Assembly (NCBI RefSeq): GCF_001693485.1
Contig: NZ_MAXC01000002.1
Location: forward strand, 248,001 to 312,000
Direction: 5' to 3'
Length of the DNA: 64,000 nt
Origin: Bradyrhizobium sp. LMTR 3
GTDB taxonomy: Bacteria; Pseudomonadota; Alphaproteobacteria; Rhizobiales; Xanthobacteraceae
Part shown: one piece after another, positions 58,594 through 64,000 of the stretch
How the letters are laid out: every line of letters begins with the position of its first letter
How positions within the stretch are numbered: the first letter of the stretch is position 1
The notes under the pieces: model-generated
Told to the model about the DNA's origin: nothing
Database searches by the model: none
The model's input: only the letters and a program-made list of their open reading frames with translations
Program-made: the position numbers and the translations under genes

Positions 58594-58620
58594 TTGACAG
58601 GATCGGCGCCAAGACATATT
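58594..58620 (+). promoter_or_regulatory. Candidate groESL promoter
   Basis: TTGACA (58594-58599) is a perfect -35 hexamer. The best -10 options are CATATT (58615-58620, 15-base spacer) or TATTCC (58617-58622, 17-base spacer); both are imperfect. It lies just upstream of CIRCE, fitting HrcA-repressed groESL promoters. Confidence 0.55.
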
Positions 58621-58634
58621 CCCCGGCCCCACGT

Positions 58635-58661
58635 TTAGCACTCAAATACAACGATTGCTAA
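58635..58661. promoter_or_regulatory. CIRCE operator (HrcA binding site)
   Basis: TTAGCACTC-N9-GATTGCTAA. The left arm is the exact consensus; the right arm differs from GAGTGCTAA at one base. It lies 114 bases before the groES ATG and 15-40 bases after the candidate promoter. HrcA binding here would repress groESL until heat shock. hrcA is not in the window. Confidence 0.92.
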
Positions 58662-58774
58662 GGGTTGTGCTGCCCCGCCCCGGGGCGGCGTCGAATACCG
58701 GCATTCCCAGCCATTTTCGAGTGGTACAGACCCGAAACCCCAGGCCTTCCAGAGGAACTTCAAGAGGAGACGTC

Positions 58775-59071
58775 ATGGCTAAAACCAAATTCCGTCCACT
58801 GCACGACCGCGTCGTGGTCAAGCGCATCGATGCCGAAGAGAAGACCAAGGGTGGCATCATCATTCCCGACAGCGCCAAGGAAAAGCCGTCGCAGGGCGAA
58901 GTCACCGCCGTGGGCCCGGGCGGCCGCGACGAGGCCGGCAAGCTGATTCCGATCGATGTCAAGGTCGGCGACCGTGTGCTGTTCGGCAAATGGTCGGGCA
59001 CCGAGGTCAAGCTCGACGGCGAGGAACTCCTGATCATGAAGGAGTCCGACATCATGGGCGTGCTGACGTAA
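58775..59071 (+). CDS. groES: Co-chaperonin GroES
   Basis: 98 residues, the heptameric lid of Gro[40 protein letters not shown] (with the GGIIIP mobile loop) and [12 protein letters not shown] are diagnostic. AAGAGGAGA lies upstream of ATG 58775. The transcript should continue into groEL, 159 bases on, although a palindromic repeat has entered the spacer. Confidence 0.97.
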   Translation: MAKTKFRPLHDRVVVKRIDAEEKTKGGIIIPDSAKEKPSQGEVTAVGPGGRDEAGKLIPIDVKVGDRVLFGKWSGTEVKLDGEELLIMKESDIMGVLT

Positions 59072-59106
59072 GTCGACAGATCCGAGCGCTTGCCGCGCTC
59101 TCAGGT

Positions 59107-59182
59107 GTCATGCCCGGACTTGATCCGGGCATCCATCATTCTTCGAAGCGGATGGATTGCCGGGTCAAGCCCGGCAATGACG
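59107..59182. repeat. Palindromic repeat inside the groES-groEL spacer
   Basis: GTCATGCCCGGACTTGATCC (59107 on) and GGGTCAAGCCCGGCAATGACG (ending 59182) form two linked hairpins: GCCCGG...CCGGGC with GATGGAT arms, and GCCGGG...CCCGGC. The outer arms GTCATGCC/GGCAATGAC pair imperfectly. No T tract follows, so it is not a terminator. Confidence 0.8.
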
Positions 59183-59218
59183 AGTGAAAACCGGCGAGCG
59201 CATCAATTCAATTATTGA

Positions 59219-60877
<1,659 letters not shown>

Positions 60878-60906
60878 GCCCCGCCCCTTCTCACGCCAAC
60901 CAATCG

Positions 60907-60935
60907 AAGGCCGCCTCCGGGCGGCCTTCTTTTTT
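60907..60935 (+). terminator. Rho-independent terminator of groESL
   Basis: Stem AAGGCCGCC/GGCGGCCTT (60907-60915 with 60920-60928, TCCG tetraloop), then C and T6 (60930-60935), 30 bases past the groEL stop. Confidence 0.93.
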
Positions 60936-61021
60936 GGCTCACGACACGAGAGCGAACGAAACAGGCCGGCCACCACGGCGTAAGAGACAAGCTGCAATCT
61001 CACGTTATGCGGGCAAGCTGG

Positions 61022-61239
61022 CAGGGCTCCCTCCCCCCTTGCGGGGTCCTTGCGGGGGAGGGTTGGGGAGAGGGGTAAGCCGAGCACTCGAACGAAGAGA
61101 TCGGGCGAGCATGCGCCAAACTATTAACCCCGCGACCAATTCTAGTGTCACGCGTTCGTCGCACAGCGGACCAAGCGGCACCCCTCTCCCTAACCCTCCC
61201 CCGCAAGGGGGGAGGGAACCCTTCCGCCGGTGCGTACCT
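61022..61239. repeat. Composite palindromic element, diverged form (copy C)
   Basis: Left unit 61026-61080 (GGCTCCCTCCCCCC, an 11-base duplication CTTGCGGGGTC, then GGTTGGGGAGAGGGGTAAGCC); right unit 61178-61239 (GGCACCCCTCTCCCTAACCC ... GGAACCCTTCCGCCGGTGCG). The interior ends match those of copy B (reverse strand). A fragment GTGGCGAGCACGCTCGTCAGG lies further on, near 61270. The whole 518-base gap 60878-61395 holds a terminator and these repeats but no gene. Confidence 0.85.
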
Positions 61240-61395
61240 CACTAATGCTGGCGAGCAGCCGTAATGCAATGTGGCGAGCACGCTCGTCAGGCTCGCTCTG
61301 CGCGCGCAAGTCTCCTCACGGCCTTCTTTTTGGCCGAAGCTACTGAGGTTTGCTACCTAGGCGTCTTCCGATTCTGTGGTCTCAGGGAATTTCAC

Positions 61396-62595
61396 ATGCG
61401 CGCGCTCCCTCTTCTCCTGCTCGGTCTGGTGATGGTCTCCCCGAATTTCGCTATCGCCCAGATGAAACTCCCCAGCAAGACGGCGCCGGGCGCGACCGAG
61501 ACGCGCTATTTCACCGCGATCGACGGGCTGATGGACGGCAATGCCGATGTCATTCTGAAGGAAACCCGCCAGGGCAAGAACGTCACCGCTGCTACCCTCG
61601 ACGTCTGCTACCCCGCAGCGAAGGGCGCCGACCGCAAGGACCGCTTCGTCGCCAACCTCGCCGTCAACGGCCAGAACCTGACCGGCACCACGCAGAGTCT
61701 CGGTGACAAGCTGCCCGTTACCGTCAAGCTGGTGCGCAAGCCTGTCGGCGACACCTTCGAATTCCGCGGCCAGATCAGCATCGGCCAGACCGTGACCGAA
61801 GTGACCTCGACCGACAATTCCGATCTCAGCGAGAAGGAATTTCTGGACAACCAGACCAGCGACGACGGCATCACGCCGGCGCCGAAGGATTTTACCGACG
61901 TCTCGCCGGAAGCGATCGGCGTGCGGGTCAAGCTCGACGCCGCGCTGGATTTCCTCAAGAGCCTGAAGGGCGAGGCCGTCGAGGTCGGGCTTTCCAGCCT
62001 TTCGGTCTCCTGCGATGCGCTGCGCGCCGGCGAGCAGACCATCAACCTCACTACCGATCCGGAGCGCGCCACAGCGCTGATCGCGAAGACGAAGTCGACG
62101 CCAGGCGTGGTCGCCGCGGGATGGACCAGCGGCATCATCGAAATGGACCGCACCATCCGTTTTGCAGCGGCCGATTGGCGCGACGGCGACAAGATCAACA
62201 GGGACAAGATCGCGTCCGCCATTTCAGGCGTGCTCGCGAAAACGCTTGCCGCCAAGGCCGCCGGCGCCGAGTGGGACGCCAACACCGGAAAACTGACGCT
62301 GAGCTTCAAGCGGCCGAGCCCGATTTATCCCGCGCTCGCGCTGACCGAAACTGTCGAGGTCACCGCGCTGGTCTCGCCGGATAAACCGGGCGCCACCGAT
62401 CGGTTGATGCTGTGGATCTCGAGCCCGGTGATCACGACCGCGGATGAAGGTGCCGGCCCACAACTGCATTTGTCGGAAGAATCCACGGGCGACGAGGAAG
62501 GCGGCGAGCCGAAGGACGACAATGGTTCGGTCGAGGCGCTCGCGAAAGAGTTCAAGGGCCAGCACTGGGACGCCGACAAGTCGGTGTGGAAGTAG
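61396..62595 (+). CDS. Secreted hypothetical protein
   Basis: 399 residues. A signal peptide (MRALPLLLLGLVMVSPNFAIAQ) is followed by a beta-rich mature protein with two cysteines (LDVCYPAAKG, VSCDALRAG) and an acidic C-terminus (STGDEEGGEPKDDNGS). No domain is recognised. AGGGAA is 6 bases before ATG 61396. It stands alone between the groESL terminator and the next membrane protein. Confidence 0.7.
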   Translation: MRALPLLLLGLVMVSPNFAIAQMKLPSKTAPGATETRYFTAIDGLMDGNADVILKETRQGKNVTAATLDVCYPAAKGADRKDRFVANLAVNGQNLTGTTQSLGDKLPVTVKLVRKPVGDTFEFRGQISIGQTVTEVTSTDNSDLSEKEFLDNQTSDDGITPAPKDFTDVSPEAIGVRVKLDAALDFLKSLKGEAVEVGLSSLSVSCDALRAGEQTINLTTDPERATALIAKTKSTPGVVAAGWTSGIIEMDRTIRFAAADWRDGDKINRDKIASAISGVLAKTLAAKAAGAEWDANTGKLTLSFKRPSPIYPALALTETVEVTALVSPDKPGATDRLMLWISSPVITTADEGAGPQLHLSEESTGDEEGGEPKDDNGSVEALAKEFKGQHWDADKSVWK

Positions 62596-62686
62596 AATAT
62601 GATAGCCGAGCGCGCCACAGAGCCCGATCGTTAAGATTCGATTCAGTTTAAAGGAACATCATCGGTAGCTGAACCTGGGTCACACC

Positions 62687-63370
62687 ATGCAAGACCGCGA
62701 GCCGAGTACCTTTGATAGCATCTGGTCGGGGAATGTGGTTGGCGGCCGAGGGCCGGAGCAGCCGGCGAGTTCGTGGGATTTTCTCAGGCCCGATCGCGAT
62801 GACGTACTGGTGGTGCGGGAGTCATTTCGCGACCGGACGCGCAACGCGCTGCTGGTCACCGTGGCCGTGGCGGCAAGCTTTGGGTTGGGATGGGCCGGCG
62901 GCCTGAGCTGGCCCGAGCTGGCAGGCACGCTCGGCCTTGAAACTGTTGCGCAAGCGCCCGCGCCGCGCATTGCTGAAGCACGGTCGAGCGGCAAGATCGA
63001 AGGCGCCCGGAAGACCGCATCCACCTCGGACTCGCCCGCCATTGTCGGAAGCATTCCTAAGCCGTCCGCCGTGTTGTCGGCCGGTGCACGCCCGTCTGCG
63101 GGTCCGGTCTCCCAGGCAAATGCGAGCCCCTCGCCGATTGCGCTGCGGCCGCAGCCTTTGGTGGCGGCGCCGGAAACGAAGCCGACCACCATTTCCGGCT
63201 GGACGGTTGTCGATGTTCGGGATGGCACCGCCGTTCTCGAAGGTCCCGACGGCATCAGGATGGCCGCGCGCGGCGACACCATTCCCGGAATCGGACGCGT
63301 GGAGTCCATCGTGCGCTGGGGCGGACGCTGGGTCGTCGCCACCGCCGGCGGCTTGATCGCGACGCCCTGA
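62687..63370 (+). CDS. Single-pass membrane protein with small C-terminal beta domain
   Basis: 227 residues. A cytoplasmic N-terminus (about 50 residues), one membrane helix (about 55-75, NALLVTVAVAASFGLGWAGGL), a Pro/Ala/Ser linker (85-165), and a C-terminal domain GWTVVDVRDGTAVLEGPDGIRMAARGDTIPGIGRVESIVRWGGRWVVATAGGLI. The last part resembles the small beta folds of PilP/GspC-type periplasmic proteins, but this is only a visual likeness. No secretion genes are near. Confidence 0.65.
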   Translation: MQDREPSTFDSIWSGNVVGGRGPEQPASSWDFLRPDRDDVLVVRESFRDRTRNALLVTVAVAASFGLGWAGGLSWPELAGTLGLETVAQAPAPRIAEARSSGKIEGARKTASTSDSPAIVGSIPKPSAVLSAGARPSAGPVSQANASPSPIALRPQPLVAAPETKPTTISGWTVVDVRDGTAVLEGPDGIRMAARGDTIPGIGRVESIVRWGGRWVVATAGGLIATP

Positions 63371-63383
63371 CTGAACGTTCGAC

Positions 63384-63800
63384 CTAGTTCGTGTTGATGC
63401 GGAAGCGCAGCGTTTTCGCGCCGACGAACGACACGAAATCGCCCTGCCGCTTCCAGGTGCCCGCCTCGGCCAGCGCCGCGATCAATTCATCATCCTGCTG
63501 CCCGCGATCCGGTGGACAGGGCCGGTTCTCCATCGCGCCGGGAACGAAGATCACCGTGTTGCCAGCCACCGAAAACTGGCCCTTGCCGCCCTTGCACCAG
63601 AGTTCGAGCACCACCTCGCCCTTGTCGCCAATCTCCAGGTTAGGAATCCGCTTCGAGCCGCGTTGACGGTCCACGTCGAGTGTCATTTCCGCGCCGAACG
63701 GAAAGCCGTCATCGGCGCGCGCCGGGCTGAAATGCAGTGTGGTGGCCGTCAGCAAGAGCGAAGCGGCGCCTGCACGGGCCGTACGTACGAATGAAACCAT
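63384..63800 (-). CDS. Secreted META-domain-like protein
   Basis: 138 residues with a signal peptide (ending HFSPARA|DD). The mature domain has LELWCKGGKGQFSVAGNTVIFVPGAMENRPCPPDRGQQDDELIAALAEAGTWKRQGDFVSFVGAKTLRF, similar in layout to META/HslJ domains (two cysteines, LL..L...W...G..L.L). ATG 63800 has GAGAGGG upstream; the frame extends further upstream only through repeat DNA. Convergent with the membrane protein gene. Confidence 0.72.
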   Translation of the reverse strand: MVSFVRTARAGAASLLLTATTLHFSPARADDGFPFGAEMTLDVDRQRGSKRIPNLEIGDKGEVVLELWCKGGKGQFSVAGNTVIFVPGAMENRPCPPDRGQQDDELIAALAEAGTWKRQGDFVSFVGAKTLRFRINTN

Positions 63801-63873
63801 GTACCCTCTCGAAAATACCCGACCTACCGCGCCGCGCCGTTCTATTGAACGGCGAAGTGATTGGCTAGGGCGT

Positions 63874-63963
63874 GTGAGGCGAGCACGCCGGTCAGGCTCC
63901 CTCCCCCGCAAGGGGGGAGGGAACCCTTCCGCCGGTGCGTCCCTGACCATGTGAGGCGAGCAC
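63874..63963. repeat. Composite palindromic element, collapsed form (copy D)
   Basis: GGCTCCCTCCCCC is joined directly to GCAAGGGGGGAGGGAACCCTTCCGCCGGTGCGTCC, i.e. the outer parts of copies B and C without the interior. The exact 13-base word GTGAGGCGAGCAC stands on both sides (63874-63886 and 63951-63963). The second word also pairs with GCTCACCTCAC at 63976-63986. Confidence 0.82.
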
Positions 63964-64000
63964 ATTGGTGCGGTTGCTCACCTCACGTTGCTCACGACCT

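Noticed and set aside
59107..59182. Terminator between groES and groEL
   Set aside because: The hairpins lack a T tract and match an intergenic repeat type; groEL has no separate clear promoter.
63801..63965. N-terminal extension of the META-domain protein through APAEGFPPPLRGRE
   Set aside because: This peptide is translated palindromic repeat; a signal peptide with a good ribosome site begins at 63800.

Overview
The window is GC-rich chromosomal core DNA from an alphaproteobacterium of the Bradyrhizobium/Rhodopseudomonas (Nitrobacteraceae) group. The reasons are the base composition, family content typical of that group (DUF6101, DUF2093, DUF4170, DUF2076), a CIRCE-controlled groESL operon, and many short palindromic intergenic repeats of kinds common in bradyrhizobia. 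I see no tRNA or rRNA gene, CRISPR array, prophage or insertion sequence. This is a dense housekeeping region, not an island.

Layout. 0-2.3 kb: end of a probable MarR regulator, then an OmpR-type response regulator and its histidine kinase. 2.4-7.2 kb: small secreted proteins, a secreted RNase T2, RlmJ, a cold shock protein and an outer-membrane beta-barrel. 7.4-11.9 kb: uvrC, then pgsA-moaD-moaE-prmB, which overlap or nearly abut. 12-18.9 kb: a class III aminotransferase, a holin-X-like membrane protein, a TipF-like degenerate EAL protein, a HAD hydrolase, a single-domain CheY, ribF and a sugar acetyltransferase. 19-26.8 kb: ileS with a histone-H1-like tail, lspA, a secreted protein, and an active/inactive pair of M16 peptidase subunits. 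27.1-34.3 kb: arfB, an ECF sigma factor coupled to a small membrane protein, mutL, rsmD, a pseudouridine synthase with a very long disordered N-terminus, and tadA. 34.4-40.7 kb: a fluoroacetate-dehalogenase-like hydrolase, an acyl-CoA dehydrogenase, purD, xseA and a dienelactone-hydrolase-like protein without its nucleophile. 41.3-46.8 kb: a minus-strand envelope operon pmbA-cysQ-DUF4170-DUF374-waaA-lpxK. 47-55.8 kb: DUF6101, ubiA, rsmE, hisZ-hisG, a polyprenyl-phosphate-type glycosyltransferase with a ChbG/NaxD-type deacetylase, and DUF2076. 55.9-64 kb: an L,D-transpeptidase, a CheZ-like phosphatase, a lipoprotein, groES-groEL and three secreted or membrane proteins of unknown function.

How genes work together: waaA and lpxK complete Kdo2-lipid A, and the GT2/ChbG pair could supply an amino-sugar donor for envelope decoration. 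CheY, the TipF-like protein and the CheZ-like protein point to flagellar control, though they lie far apart. HisZ and HisG form the first histidine enzyme.

No gene cluster here is plainly a new system. The best leads are: (i) a palindromic element of about 220-240 bp present in full, diverged and collapsed forms, one copy supplying the rsmE stop codon; (ii) a 39-nt module shared by two otherwise different repeats; (iii) the FlmF2/NaxD-like glycosyltransferase-deacetylase pair; (iv) an ECF sigma factor translationally coupled to an 80-residue CxxC membrane protein; (v) the IleS tail replacing a degenerate zinc ribbon; and (vi) an apparent pseudo-hydrolase.
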